64,000 nucleotides of DNA from MA-ANB-1 sp965216445 (GCA_965216445.1 OZ244166.1:2294001-2358000), one strand, 5' to 3'. Numbered from the stretch's first letter, positions 25,919 to 35,015 are shown. Made by a program: numbers and translations. Notes: generated by a model from the sequence alone, not told the origin.

Positions 25919-26328
25919 GAGTCCTCCCTTGTTACGACTCGGGTACGGATAGGTAGCTTGTGTCCCGCTTTGCGCAGGGCCTCACGAGCCAGGTCTTCGG
26001 GCACACCGGCCAGCTCAAACATCACACGACCAGGTTTCACAACAGCTACCCAGAATTCCGGGCTCCCCTTTCCTGAACCCATTCGGGTCTCGGCGGGCTT
26101 CTGCGTCACGGGTTTGTCCGGGAAGATGGTTATCCATACTTTCCCACCACGTTTTACGGCACGAGTAATGGCAACGCGGGACGACTCGATTTGTCGGGAT
26201 GTGATCCATCCCGGTTCGAGTGCCTGCAAGCCAAACTCACCGAAGTTGACCTGGGTGCCACCTTTGGCGACGCCGGACATGCGCCCTCTATGCATCTTGC
26301 GATGCTTTGTCCTTTTGGGCATCAACAT
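25915..26328 (-). CDS. rplP: 50S ribosomal protein L16
   Basis: The 137-residue product starts MLMPKRTKHRKMHRGRMSG and contains FGEFGLQALEPGWITSRQIE, RGGKVWITIFPDKP and RMGSGKGSPEFWVAVVKPG, all typical of L16, which contacts A-site tRNA. It lies 6 nt after rpsC. Confidence 0.98.
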   Translation of the reverse strand: MLMPKRTKHRKMHRGRMSGVAKGGTQVNFGEFGLQALEPGWITSRQIESSRVAITRAVKRGGKVWITIFPDKPVTQKPAETRMGSGKGSPEFWVAVVKPGRVMFELAGVPEDLAREALRKAGHKLPIRTRVVTREDS

Positions 26329-26334
26329 GAACGG

Positions 26335-27483
26335 TTACTCCTCTTCGTCCTCGGAGCTTTTCTCGGTTGCCACGTCGGACGCATCCTCCGTTGCTGGAGC
26401 CTCGGCATCCGCAACATCCTCTGCCTCCGCACTGTCTCCCGTCTCGACGGGAGTGGCGACCTCGGCCGTGGACTCGGCAACAACTTCTGCTGCGGTCTCC
26501 ACGGCTTCAGCGTCTCCTGCCTTGGCGGAAGACGCATCCTCTTGGACGCTTGTGACAGCTTCGTCCACATCGGACTCCACTGATTCGATCTCTTCTCGAG
26601 CGCTCTCGTATTCGACCTTGGCCTCAGCGGGTGTGGGCCGACGCCCACCGCCGGCTTCGATCACACGTCGACCAGCTTCTTTCGGATCGGTCGACTCGAC
26701 GAGACGCTTTCCGCCGCCTGCCTCGATCAGACGGGTCTTCCCACCTGCACCGGCTGCCTCTTCGGCTCGGGACTTGATGGATTTGCGGGTACGGCGGGCG
26801 GGGCCACCGGCGGCCAAATCGGCCTCAGCAGCGATCTTGTCACCGGACATCGGCCCGGAGATGACAACCTCACCGCGATATACCCAAACCTTGACTCCAA
26901 TTGCACCAACGGTCGTCCGTGCTGTGGCGGTTCCGTAGTCAATATCGGCGCGAAGGGTGTGCAACGGGACCCGGCCCTCGCGGTACCACTCCCGACGACC
27001 CATGTCAGCGCCACCAAGACGACCCTTGCACTCGACCCTGACACCTTCGGCGCCCGCTTTGAGCGCTGAAGTGACCGCACGTTTCATTGCACGACGGAAT
27101 GCAATACGGTTTTCCAGCTGGTCAGCGATTCCCCGTGCCAGAAGTGCGGCATCGAGATCGGGGTCCTTGACCTCGTTGATGTTGAGCTTCACACGGCGTT
27201 CCGTCATCCGTTCCAGCTCGTCACGGAGACGCTCAGCCTCAGATCCTTTTCGACCGATGACAACACCGGGACGAGCCGTGTGGATATCGACTATCAGACG
27301 ATCACGGGTGCGTTCGATATCGATTCTGCTCACGGCGCCACGAACGAGATCCTTCTTGAGGAACTCCCTAATCTGCCAGTCCTCGTTTACGAACTGGACA
27401 TAGTCCTTCTTCGAGAACCACTTCGACTTCCAGTCCGTCGCTATCCCGAGACGGAACGAATATGGATGTACCTTCTGGCCCAT
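26335..27483 (-). CDS. rpsC: 30S ribosomal protein S3 with long acidic C-terminal extension
   Basis: The first ~215 residues are ordinary S3: MGQKVHPYSFRLGIATDWKS, the KH motif PGVVIGRKGSEAERLR and GGADMGRREWYREGRVPLHTL. S3 forms the mRNA entry site. After GPMSGDK the protein continues for about 165 more residues, to 382 in total. This part has two related motifs (TRLIEAGGGKRLVE and RRVIEAGGGRR) and then a very Ala/Glu/Ser-rich, probably disordered tail ending EKSSEDEEE. Mycobacterial S3 also has an extension, but it is far shorter (274 residues in total). The tail is in frame with no break. Confidence 0.96.
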   Translation of the reverse strand: MGQKVHPYSFRLGIATDWKSKWFSKKDYVQFVNEDWQIREFLKKDLVRGAVSRIDIERTRDRLIVDIHTARPGVVIGRKGSEAERLRDELERMTERRVKLNINEVKDPDLDAALLARGIADQLENRIAFRRAMKRAVTSALKAGAEGVRVECKGRLGGADMGRREWYREGRVPLHTLRADIDYGTATARTTVGAIGVKVWVYRGEVVISGPMSGDKIAAEADLAAGGPARRTRKSIKSRAEEAAGAGGKTRLIEAGGGKRLVESTDPKEAGRRVIEAGGGRRPTPAEAKVEYESAREEIESVESDVDEAVTSVQEDASSAKAGDAEAVETAAEVVAESTAEVATPVETGDSAEAEDVADAEAPATEDASDVATEKSSEDEEE

Positions 27484-27830
27484 CAGCTGACCTCCTCATC
27501 TCGGTCGGAAACAATGATTGTTATGTGACTTGTCCTCTTGCGAATCTGTGTTGCGCGACCACGGGCACGGGGCCGGTACCGCTTCAGTGTCGGGCCCTCA
27601 TCGGCAAATGCCTCACTGACAACCAGCTCTTCGGCATCGAGCGCGTGGTTGTGCTCGGCGTTGGCCACGGCAGACTTCAAGACCTTCGCCACCGGTTCTG
27701 TTGCTCCGCGTTGAGTAAGGCGGAGCACATGCTCAGCCTCCTCGACCGGGAGTCCGCGAACCAGGTCGAGAACCCGGCGTACCTTGTACGGCGATTGCCG
27801 GACGTAGCGTGCTTGAGCTTTGACTTTCAT
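27483..27830 (-). CDS. rplV: 50S ribosomal protein L22
   Basis: The 115-residue product has YVRQSPYKVRRVLDLVRGL, the beta-hairpin region LVVSEAFADEGPTLKRYRPRARGRA and a C-terminal TSHITIIVSD. The hairpin lines the exit tunnel where macrolides bind. It overlaps both neighbours (1 nt with rpsC, 4 nt with rpsS). Confidence 0.98.
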   Translation of the reverse strand: MKVKAQARYVRQSPYKVRRVLDLVRGLPVEEAEHVLRLTQRGATEPVAKVLKSAVANAEHNHALDAEELVVSEAFADEGPTLKRYRPRARGRATQIRKRTSHITIIVSDRDEEVS

Positions 27831-28102
27831 GTTCGCTTTGCCGCCTTCTCGGCATGCCCTCGGAATGTCCGAGTGGGGGCAAACTCGCCGAGCTTGTGAC
27901 CAACCATCGACTCCGTGATGTAGACGGGCACGTGTTTGCGACCGTCGTGGACCGCAATCGTGTGTCCGATCATCTCGGGGATGATGGTGGAACGACGTGA
28001 CCAGGTTCTGATCACGCGCTTGTTCCCTGATTTGTTGAGCTCGTCGACTTTGTTGGAAAGATGGTCGTCTACGAAAGGACCCTTTTTCAGGCTTCTAGCC
28101 AT
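27827..28102 (-). CDS. rpsS: 30S ribosomal protein S19
   Basis: The 91-residue product starts MARSLKKGPFVDDHLSNKVD and has TWSRRSTIIPEMIGHTIAVHDG and HKLGEFAPTRTFRGH, all S19 signatures. It binds the 16S head with S13. It overlaps rplB by one base. Confidence 0.98.
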   Translation of the reverse strand: MARSLKKGPFVDDHLSNKVDELNKSGNKRVIRTWSRRSTIIPEMIGHTIAVHDGRKHVPVYITESMVGHKLGEFAPTRTFRGHAEKAAKRT

Positions 28103-28938
28103 TAGCGCCTCCCCTTCTTCGTACGGCGGCGCACGATGTATTTGTTGGAAGCTTTCTTCTTGCTTCTGGTTCGCCCTTCCTTTTTGCCCCAGGGACTCGA
28201 AGGATGACGACCACCGGCCGACTTACCTTCACCACCACCGAGGGGGTGGTCGATTGGGTTCATTGCTACACCACGAGTCTGGGGGCGAACACCCTTCCAG
28301 CGGTTGCGGCCCGCCTTGCCTAACTTGATCAGCTCGGCTTCGGGATTCCCGACCTGTCCGACGGTGGCTCGACTGTCTAGCGGAACCTGACGCATCTCCC
28401 CTGAGGGAAGACGGAGCAGGGCCATATCTCCTTCTTTGGACATCAGCTGGACCGAGGTGCCCGCAGACCGGGCGATCTTGGCCCCACCACCAGGTCGCAT
28501 CTCGATGGCGTGAACGACCGTACCGGCGGGAATGTTACGGAGAGGAAGAGCATTTCCGGGGCGAATTTCGGCCCCAGAGCCAGACTCGAGGCGATCGTCA
28601 ACCTTGATACCAAGTGGAGCAAGGATGTAACGCTTCTCGCCGTCGGCGTAATTCAGCAAGGCGATCCGCGCATTGCGATTCGGGTCGTATTCGACCGTTG
28701 CAACGCGGGCGGGGATACCGTCCTTGTCGCGTCGGAAGTCGATCACTCGATACCGCTGCTTGTGCCCGCCACCTCGATGGCGCGACGTAATACGACCGTA
28801 GGCGTTTCTGCCTCCGGTTCGGCCCTTCTTGGCTACCAGTGACTTCTCCGGCCGGTTGTCCGTCGTGATCTCAGCAAAATCTGAAACCGTCTGGAACCGA
28901 CGCCCGGGAGAAGTTGGCTTGCGCTTCTTGACTGCCAT
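28102..28938 (-). CDS. rplB: 50S ribosomal protein L2
   Basis: The product starts MAVKKRKPTSPGRRFQ and contains KKGRTGGRNAYGRITSRHRG, VVHAIEMRPGGGAKIARSAG and GVAMNPIDHPLGGGEGKSAGG with the conserved histidine near the peptidyl transferase centre. 278 residues is standard. Eighteen further codons upstream are open but lie in rplW. Confidence 0.98.
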   Translation of the reverse strand: MAVKKRKPTSPGRRFQTVSDFAEITTDNRPEKSLVAKKGRTGGRNAYGRITSRHRGGGHKQRYRVIDFRRDKDGIPARVATVEYDPNRNARIALLNYADGEKRYILAPLGIKVDDRLESGSGAEIRPGNALPLRNIPAGTVVHAIEMRPGGGAKIARSAGTSVQLMSKEGDMALLRLPSGEMRQVPLDSRATVGQVGNPEAELIKLGKAGRNRWKGVRPQTRGVAMNPIDHPLGGGEGKSAGGRHPSSPWGKKEGRTRSKKKASNKYIVRRRTKKGRR

Positions 28939-28939
28939 C

Positions 28940-29227
28940 TCAGACTCCGAACAAATCGATTGAGTTGCCGTCCGCAAGGGTGACGAGGGCACGCTTCGTG
29001 TCCTTGCGCTTGCCGAAGGTATAGCCCTGGCGTTTGCGCTTTCCTTTGCGGTTCATGGTGTTCACCCGAAGCACCTTGACGTCGAAGATCTCTTCAACGG
29101 CGTCACGGATTTCGCCCTTGTTGGAGCGAGGGTCTACTTCGAATGTGTAGGTGTTGTAATACTCGATGAGGTCATAGGACTTCTCCGAGACGATGGGATA
29201 GCGAACTACGTCGCGTGGGTCCTTCAT
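28940..29227 (-). CDS. rplW: 50S ribosomal protein L23
   Basis: The 95-residue product contains DVVRYPIVSEKSYDLIEYY, YTFEVDPRSNKGEIRDAVEE and VNTMNRKGKRKRQGY. L23 is the tunnel-exit docking site for trigger factor and SRP. It abuts rplD (1 nt overlap) and rplB (1 nt gap). Confidence 0.98.
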   Translation of the reverse strand: MKDPRDVVRYPIVSEKSYDLIEYYNTYTFEVDPRSNKGEIRDAVEEIFDVKVLRVNTMNRKGKRKRQGYTFGKRKDTKRALVTLADGNSIDLFGV

Positions 29228-29931
29228 CAGGACTCACCCCCTTCGGCCTCAACGTCGGGCTCCGAGGCTGAGTCCTTGACGAAATCCTCATCGGACATCT
29301 CATAGGTACTTGCCCTGCCAACAGAACCGGCAGTGTGGGTGGTGAATAGCACTTGGTCGGACCACAGCACGTCGTAGGGGGTGATGTGACCCGGCTCGGT
29401 CAAACGGACTTCGGGGAGGTTACGGAAGGAACGCCCGGCAGTCCCGTCGAGAGAACCGAGGACTACCAGAGTCTTCCCCTCGGCACCCATGGCTCCAAGA
29501 AGGGAAACCGCCTGCTTCGTCTTAGGGGCGGACCAGTCGAGGTCCTCGACCACCATCACAGCATCCTCAGACGCTCTAGCGGAGAGGGCGCTCTTGAGGG
29601 CCAGCTTCTTCATTTTCTTAGGAGTCCGCTGGGTGTAGTCACGAGGCTTCGGACCATGTGCTACACCACCACCAACCCAGTGGGGAGCACGAATAGAGCC
29701 CTGTCGGGCTCGACCCAAACCCTTCTGACGCCACGGCTTGCGCCCACCACCACGCACTTCGGCGCGAGTCTTGGTAGATGCTGTTCCGCGACGGGCTGCC
29801 GCCAGCTGTGCGGTTACTACCTGATGGAGCACGTCAAGGTTGGGCTCAATCCCGAAGATGTCAGCGTCGAGATCGTACGTTCCTTTAGAAGCACCATCAG
29901 CAGCGAAGAGTTGCGCTTTTACGTCAGCCAC
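29227..29931 (-). CDS. rplD: 50S ribosomal protein L4
   Basis: The 234-residue product has the L4 tunnel loop RAEVRGGGRKPWRQKGLGRA and RQGSIRAPHWVGGGVAHGPK, and a C-terminal globular part ending in an acidic tail SEPDVEAEGGES about 15-20 residues longer than usual. It overlaps rplC by 8 nt. L4 is the S10-operon autoregulator in E. coli; not assessed here. Confidence 0.97.
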   Translation of the reverse strand: MADVKAQLFAADGASKGTYDLDADIFGIEPNLDVLHQVVTAQLAAARRGTASTKTRAEVRGGGRKPWRQKGLGRARQGSIRAPHWVGGGVAHGPKPRDYTQRTPKKMKKLALKSALSARASEDAVMVVEDLDWSAPKTKQAVSLLGAMGAEGKTLVVLGSLDGTAGRSFRNLPEVRLTEPGHITPYDVLWSDQVLFTTHTAGSVGRASTYEMSDEDFVKDSASEPDVEAEGGES

Positions 29932-30562
29932 GAGCCTTCACCGCCTCTCTCACCAGAACCACCGAACCCTTGGGTCCGGGAACTGAGCCTTCGAGCAGGA
30001 GCAGGTCCCGCTCGGCGTCGACGCCAACCACTTTGAGGTTGAGAGTCGTCACCTGTTCGCCACCCATGCGACCAGCCATCCGCATTCCTTTGAACACGCG
30101 CGCCGGTGTGGCACACGCTCCAATCGAACCGGGGGCTCGGTGCTTCTTGTGGTTACCGTGGGATGCCGCCTGACCCTTGAAGTTGTGACGCTTCATCACA
30201 CCGGCGAAACCCTTACCTTTGGAGACGCCCGATACATCAGCCTGTGCTCCAGCTTCGAAGACGTCGGCGATCTTGAACTCTTGTCCCAACTCGTACTCAT
30301 TCGGGTCGTCGACCCGAACCTCAACCAAAGTCTTGGCGGGAGCCACACCAGCTTTTGCATAGTGGCCCGCAACAGGCTTGTTGACGTTGGCGACCTTCAC
30401 GTCACCAAACGAGAGTTGGACAGCGTTGTAGCCGTCGGCCTCAATCGTCTTCAGCTGGACGACGTGACACGGCCCGGCCTTGATGACGGTCACAGGAACA
30501 GCCCGCGCCTCTTCATCGAAGACCTGGGTCATGCCCAGTTTCTGTCCAATAATCGTGTTCAT
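29924..30562 (-). CDS. rplC: 50S ribosomal protein L3
   Basis: The 212-residue product starts MNTIIGQKLGMTQVFDEEAR and has GKGFAGVMKRHNFKGQAASHG and IGACATPARVFKGMRMAGRMG, the L3 hallmarks near the peptidyl transferase centre. Its start codon and Shine-Dalgarno GAGGTAGAG lie in the second copy of a 23-bp sequence duplicated from the end of rpsJ. Confidence 0.98.
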   Translation of the reverse strand: MNTIIGQKLGMTQVFDEEARAVPVTVIKAGPCHVVQLKTIEADGYNAVQLSFGDVKVANVNKPVAGHYAKAGVAPAKTLVEVRVDDPNEYELGQEFKIADVFEAGAQADVSGVSKGKGFAGVMKRHNFKGQAASHGNHKKHRAPGSIGACATPARVFKGMRMAGRMGGEQVTTLNLKVVGVDAERDLLLLEGSVPGPKGSVVLVREAVKARG

Positions 30563-30680
30563 AGCTTGATCTCTACCTCTGCATCACCGTGCGGGGGGAC
30601 GACCCCCCTGCTCCCCCCGCCAAGGGCAAGGTCGACGCGATGGATCTGAAATATCCCGTTCATAGCTTGATCTCTACCTC
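30557..30680. repeat. 23-bp direct repeats flanking a GC-rich insert between rpsJ and rplC
   Basis: An identical 23-bp stretch occurs at 30557-30579 and 30658-30680. On the minus strand it spans the last rpsJ codons, the rpsJ stop and the ATGA that starts rplC. The 78 nt between the copies contain the palindrome GGGGGG-ACGA-CCCCCC and more G/C runs. The simplest reading is that rpsJ and rplC once overlapped at a single ATGA and that a short element was inserted with duplication of its target. Copy 1 now starts rplC and copy 2 ends rpsJ. Confidence 0.85.
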
Positions 30681-30971
30681 GACTCCTGCTGGAAGTTCGA
30701 GACGCATCAATGAGTCGACCGTTTTTGGGGTCGGTTCCAAGATGTCGATCAGACGCTTGTGGATGCGCATCTCGAAGTGCTCGCGAGACGTCTTGTCCAC
30801 GTGCGGTCCGCGAATGACGCAATACCGGTGGATTTCGGTCGGGAGCGGAATCGGGCCCTTGATTTTGGCCTGAGTCCGCAACACCGTCTCGGTGATTTTC
30901 TTAGAGGACTCGTCGACCACGTTGTGGTCGTAGGCCTTAAGCCTGATCCTGATCTTCTGGGAGTCGGTCAT
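30660..30971 (-). CDS. rpsJ: 30S ribosomal protein S10
   Basis: The 103-residue product contains KIRIRLKAYDHNVVDESSKK, VRTQAKIKGPIPLPTEIHRY-type sequence (here VLRTQAKIKGPIPLPTE), HVDKTSREHFEMRIHKRLID and LPAGVEVEIKL. Besides its ribosomal role, S10 (NusE) takes part in antitermination with NusB. It follows tuf by 11 nt without a visible promoter. Confidence 0.98.
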   Translation of the reverse strand: MTDSQKIRIRLKAYDHNVVDESSKKITETVLRTQAKIKGPIPLPTEIHRYCVIRGPHVDKTSREHFEMRIHKRLIDILEPTPKTVDSLMRLELPAGVEVEIKL

Positions 30972-30982
30972 TTATTGATTCC

Positions 30983-32173
30983 CTACTTAATGATTTTGGT
31001 GACTCGGCCGGCGCCGACGGTGCGGCCGCCTTCACGGATAGCGAAACGGAGACCGTCGTCCATAGCGATCGGAGCGATCAGTTCCACTGTCATCTCGGTG
31101 TTATCGCCAGGCATGATCATCTGAGTGCCCTCAGGCAGTTCAATCGACCCAGTGACATCAGTAGTCCGGAAATAGAACTGAGGTCGATACCCAGGGAAGA
31201 ACGGGTTATGACGGCCGCCCTCCTCCTTGGTCAACACATACACCTGAGCTTCGAAATCAGTATGAGGAGTAATCGACCCGGGCTTAGCAAGAACCTGACC
31301 TCTTTCGACGTCATCCTTACCAATACCCCGCAACAACACACCCACGTTGTCCCCAGCACGGCCCTCATCCAAAAGCTTACGGAACATTTCAATCCCAGTC
31401 GCCACAGTCTTCTGAGTCGGTTTGATCCCCACGATCTCAACCTCCTCATTCACATTCAAAATGCCCTGCTCGATACGACCAGTAACCACAGTCCCCCGAC
31501 CCGTAATACTGAACACGTCCTCAATCGACATCAAAAACGGCTTATCCGTCTCCCGGTCAGGTTCAGGAACAAACGAATCAACCTGAGCCATCAACTCAAC
31601 AATCTGATCCCCAGCGCTCTCATCCCCCTCCAAAGCCTGCAACGCACTACCCCGCACCACAGGAACATCATCCCCAGGAAACTCATACTCAGTAAGAAGA
31701 TCCCGGACCTCCAACTCCACCAGATCCAACAACTCCTCATCATCAACCATGTCAACCTTGTTCAAAAAAACAACAATCGAAGGAACCCCAACCTGACGAG
31801 CCAACAAAACATGCTCACGAGTCTGCGGCATCGGACCATCAGCAGCCGAAACCACCAAAATCGCCCCATCAACCTGAGCCGCACCCGTAATCATATTCTT
31901 GATGTAATCAGCATGACCCGGCATATCCACATGCGCATAATGACGATTCTCCGTCTCATACTCCACATGAGCAATCTGAATCGTGATCCCACGCTCCCGC
32001 TCCTCAGGAGCCTTATCAATCATCGCAAAATCAGTCATCGTATTAGCCCCACCAACACGATCAGCCAACACCCTCGTAATCGCAGCAGTCAACGTCGTCT
32101 TCCCATGATCAATATGACCCATAGTCCCAACATTCACATGCGGCTTATTCCGCTCAAACTTCGCCTTAGCCAT
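30983..32173 (-). CDS. tuf: Elongation factor Tu
   Basis: EF-Tu delivers aminoacyl-tRNA to the ribosome. The 396-residue product has the G1 loop GHIDHGKTTL, DMPGHADYI, NKVDMVDDEEL and the C-terminal barrel ending GRTVGAGRVTKIIK. Codon use is unusually uniform in the 5' two-thirds, so much so that the complementary strand stays open for about 330 codons; this fits very high expression. It lies 42 nt after fusA. Confidence 0.99.
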   Translation of the reverse strand: MAKAKFERNKPHVNVGTMGHIDHGKTTLTAAITRVLADRVGGANTMTDFAMIDKAPEERERGITIQIAHVEYETENRHYAHVDMPGHADYIKNMITGAAQVDGAILVVSAADGPMPQTREHVLLARQVGVPSIVVFLNKVDMVDDEELLDLVELEVRDLLTEYEFPGDDVPVVRGSALQALEGDESAGDQIVELMAQVDSFVPEPDRETDKPFLMSIEDVFSITGRGTVVTGRIEQGILNVNEEVEIVGIKPTQKTVATGIEMFRKLLDEGRAGDNVGVLLRGIGKDDVERGQVLAKPGSITPHTDFEAQVYVLTKEEGGRHNPFFPGYRPQFYFRTTDVTGSIELPEGTQMIMPGDNTEMTVELIAPIAMDDGLRFAIREGGRTVGAGRVTKIIK

Positions 32174-32215
32174 CCTCGGCTCCTTTTCCTCTCTTGATCC
32201 TTGTCTTACTTACTT

Positions 32216-34327
32216 CTACGCCTCGCCCCGACGAGTCGCCACGATTTCGGTGGCGATGGATTCGGGGACGTCCTGATACGAATTGAATTGCATCGAATAG
32301 GTGGCACGACCCTGGGTCTTTGACCTCAGGTCCGTGGCGTAACCAAACATCTCCGACATCGGGACTTGAGCCTTGATCACCTGGCTGTTGCCACGCTGAG
32401 TCATGCCCTCGACTTTTCCTCGCCGACTGTTCAGGTCGCCGATGACGTCACCCATGTAGTCCTCGGGGGTCGTTACCTCAACGTCCATCACGGGCTCCAG
32501 CAGTTTCACGCCAGCCTTGCGGGCGGCCTCCTGGAAAGCGATTGATCCGGCGATCTTGAAGGCCATCTCTGATGAGTCGACGTCGTGGTACGAACCGTCT
32601 TGGAGGATGGCCCTGACATCGACAAGTGGGTACCCAGCGAGAATTCCTTGCTCCAACGCTTCTTCGATACCTGCGTCGACAGAAGGGATGTACTCACGAG
32701 GGATGCGACCCCCGCTGATCTTGTCGACAAATTCGTAACCACCGCCAGGACCTGTTGGCTCCAGATCGATGACAACGTGCCCGTACTGACCTTTACCACC
32801 GGTCTGCTTGACGTGCTTGTAGCTGACCTTCTCGACAGCACGTCTGATCGTCTCACGATATGCCACCTGGGGCTTGCCGACGGCAGCATCAACGCGGAAC
32901 TCACGGAGGAGTCGATCAACGAGAATCTCGAGGTGCAGCTCACCCATTCCCGAAATGATCGTTTGGCCGGTCTCTTCGTCGGTCCGTACCAGGAAGGTGG
33001 GGTCCTCTTCGGAGAGACGGTGCAACGACTCGGAGAGTTTCTCTTCATCGGACTTGGTCTTGGGCTCGATCGCCACCGAGATGACAGGCGCCGGGAACTC
33101 CATCGACTCCAGCTGAACCGGCTGGTCGATGGCCGACAGCGTGTCACCGGTTGTCGTGTTCTTGAACCCGATACCGGCCACGATGTCGCCGGCGAATATA
33201 TTGTCGATATCTTCGCGACTGTTCGCGTGCATTCGCAGGATTCGACCGATCCGCTCCTTCTTCCCGGTAACGGTGTTGAGAACCGAGTCACCCTTGGCCA
33301 GATGGCCGGAGTAGACACGGAAGTAGGTCAGTTTCCCGACGTGGGGGTCGGTCATGATCTTGAACGCAAGGGCCGAGAACGGTTCTGAGTCATCCGCGGC
33401 ACGAGACATCACGACCTCTTCATCGCCTGGCTTGAAACCCTCCACAGGAGGGAGATCGGTTGGAGAGGGCAGGTAGGCAACTACAGCATCCAACAGGAGC
33501 TGAACACCCTTGTTCTTGAATGCAGAACCACAGAAGACAGGCGTGAAATCGCGAGCAAGCGTTCCAGCGCGCACACCTTTTTTCAGCTCGGCGACGCTCA
33601 GGTCACCGTTTTCGAGATAGGCCTCGAGGAGGTCTTCTGAAGTCTCGGCGACAGTTTCGACCAGCTTCTCACGATATTCGTTGGCCTGATCAACCATCTC
33701 CTCGGGAATTCCCGATGTGTCCCAGTGCTTGCCGTCGTCGCCTTTCCAGATATGAGCTTCCATCTCGACGAGGTCAATGACACCGTGGAAATCGGCCTCG
33801 CTTCCGATTGGAAGTTGCATCACCAGCGGGTTGGCTCCGAGACGATCAACTATCGAGTTGACGTCGAAGTAGAAGTCTGCGCCGGTTCGGTCGAGTTTGT
33901 TGATGAAACAGATACGGGGAACGCCATACCGATCAGCCTGCCGCCAGACCGTCTCTGACTGGGGCTCGACCCCGGCTACTCCGTCGAAGACAGCAACAGC
34001 ACCGTCCAGAACCCGGAGAGCGCGTTCGACTTCGACTGTGAAGTCGACGTGACCTGGGGTGTCAATGATGTTGATCCAGTGGTCATGCCAAACGCAGGTT
34101 GTGGCAGCAGAGGTGATCGTGATTCCACGCTCTTGCTCCTGCTCCATCCAGTCCATGGTGGCGGCGCCTTCGTGGACCTCACCGATCTTGTAGTTACGGC
34201 CGGTGTAGTAGAGGATTCTCTCGGTAAGAGTTGTTTTGCCCGCGTCGATATGGGCCATGATCCCGATATTTCGGGTCCGGCTGAGGGGCACCTCTCTGAG
34301 GTGCGACAGCGCGTTTTGTTTGCTCAT
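32216..34327 (-). CDS. fusA: Elongation factor G
   Basis: EF-G drives translocation. The P-loop AHIDAGKTT, DTPGHVDFTVEVERAL and NKLDRTGADF are intact, as is the domain IV stretch YRETIRRAVEKVSYKH with KQTGGKGQYGHV. I place the start at the ATG at 34327 (703 residues, MSKQNALSHLREVPLSRTRN), with AGAGAAG upstream; an earlier start at 34372 would add 15 residues unlike the family. Confidence 0.98.
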   Translation of the reverse strand: MSKQNALSHLREVPLSRTRNIGIMAHIDAGKTTLTERILYYTGRNYKIGEVHEGAATMDWMEQEQERGITITSAATTCVWHDHWINIIDTPGHVDFTVEVERALRVLDGAVAVFDGVAGVEPQSETVWRQADRYGVPRICFINKLDRTGADFYFDVNSIVDRLGANPLVMQLPIGSEADFHGVIDLVEMEAHIWKGDDGKHWDTSGIPEEMVDQANEYREKLVETVAETSEDLLEAYLENGDLSVAELKKGVRAGTLARDFTPVFCGSAFKNKGVQLLLDAVVAYLPSPTDLPPVEGFKPGDEEVVMSRAADDSEPFSALAFKIMTDPHVGKLTYFRVYSGHLAKGDSVLNTVTGKKERIGRILRMHANSREDIDNIFAGDIVAGIGFKNTTTGDTLSAIDQPVQLESMEFPAPVISVAIEPKTKSDEEKLSESLHRLSEEDPTFLVRTDEETGQTIISGMGELHLEILVDRLLREFRVDAAVGKPQVAYRETIRRAVEKVSYKHVKQTGGKGQYGHVVIDLEPTGPGGGYEFVDKISGGRIPREYIPSVDAGIEEALEQGILAGYPLVDVRAILQDGSYHDVDSSEMAFKIAGSIAFQEAARKAGVKLLEPVMDVEVTTPEDYMGDVIGDLNSRRGKVEGMTQRGNSQVIKAQVPMSEMFGYATDLRSKTQGRATYSMQFNSYQDVPESIATEIVATRRGEA

Positions 34328-34473
34328 GCTTCTCTTGCTACTCCGACTCGTTATGTGGTTGTGAACGTCCATCGTCCGGCGGTTCGGATCTCTTCGGATG
34401 GTGAGACCCGCCTACTGGAACGTTCGGGGGCTAAATCTGTTGTCTAGTTGTCTATTAGCTTCAGGCTGGCGTT

Positions 34474-34535
34474 GGAGATTGCGCCGCAATCTCCCGAAGT
34501 CTCGCTCGCGGCCGCCAGGCCGCCACTGCGAGACT
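34474..34535. repeat. Two strong hairpins between rpsG and fusA
   Basis: The rpsG-fusA gap (211 nt from the chosen fusA start) holds GGAGATTG-CGCCG-CAATCTCC (34474-34494) and a nested hairpin with AGTCTCGC/GCGAGACT outer arms and GCGGC/GCCGC inner arms (34498-34535). The latter ends 3 nt from the rpsG stop. No U-tract follows on the minus strand, so termination is not expected; mRNA protection or a mobile repeat origin are alternatives. Confidence 0.7.
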
Positions 34536-34538
34536 CAC

Positions 34539-35006
34539 TCACCAGCGGTAGTGGGCGAAGGCCTTGTTCGACTCCGCCATCTTGTGGACATCTTCTTTTC
34601 GTTTGATGGCCGCACCACTGTTGTTGGATGCGTCCAAAATCTCATTAGCAAGACGGAGAGCCATCGTGGGCTCACGACGCTTGCGGGCGAAGCCGACCAA
34701 CCAACGAACCGCCAGTGTCTCCTGACGGCGGGTGGGGACCTCTACCGGAACCTGATAGTTGGAGCCACCGACCCGACGGGACCGCACCTCGAGGTGAGGG
34801 CGGATGTTGTCGATTGCTCGCTTCAGCACGACGCTCGGGTCTTGCCCCGTCCTTTTCTCCACTGTCTCCAGTGCTTCGTACACAATCGAGCGGGCTGTGC
34901 CCTTCTTCCCCTTCAGGAGAACCTTGTTGATGACCTTGCTCACAAGGACACTCCGGAAAACTGGATCCGGATCAATCGTGCGGACTTGGGCTGGTGCTCT
35001 ACGCAT
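34539..35006 (-). CDS. rpsG: 30S ribosomal protein S7
   Basis: The 155-residue product contains VLVSKVINKVLLKGKKGTA, IVYEALETVEKRTGQDP, NIRPHLEVRSRRVGGSNYQV and ARKRREPTMALRLANEILDA, all S7 signatures. It nucleates 30S head assembly. It follows rpsL after 9 nt. Confidence 0.98.
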   Translation of the reverse strand: MRRAPAQVRTIDPDPVFRSVLVSKVINKVLLKGKKGTARSIVYEALETVEKRTGQDPSVVLKRAIDNIRPHLEVRSRRVGGSNYQVPVEVPTRRQETLAVRWLVGFARKRREPTMALRLANEILDASNNSGAAIKRKEDVHKMAESNKAFAHYRW

Positions 35007-35015
35007 AGTCCGCCC

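Noticed and set aside
31208..32197. A 329-codon plus-strand open frame opposite tuf
   Set aside because: It is exactly antisense to tuf; the extremely uniform codon use of tuf removes stop codons from the complement. The translation (rich in His, Asn, Arg, Leu) has no recognisable domain.
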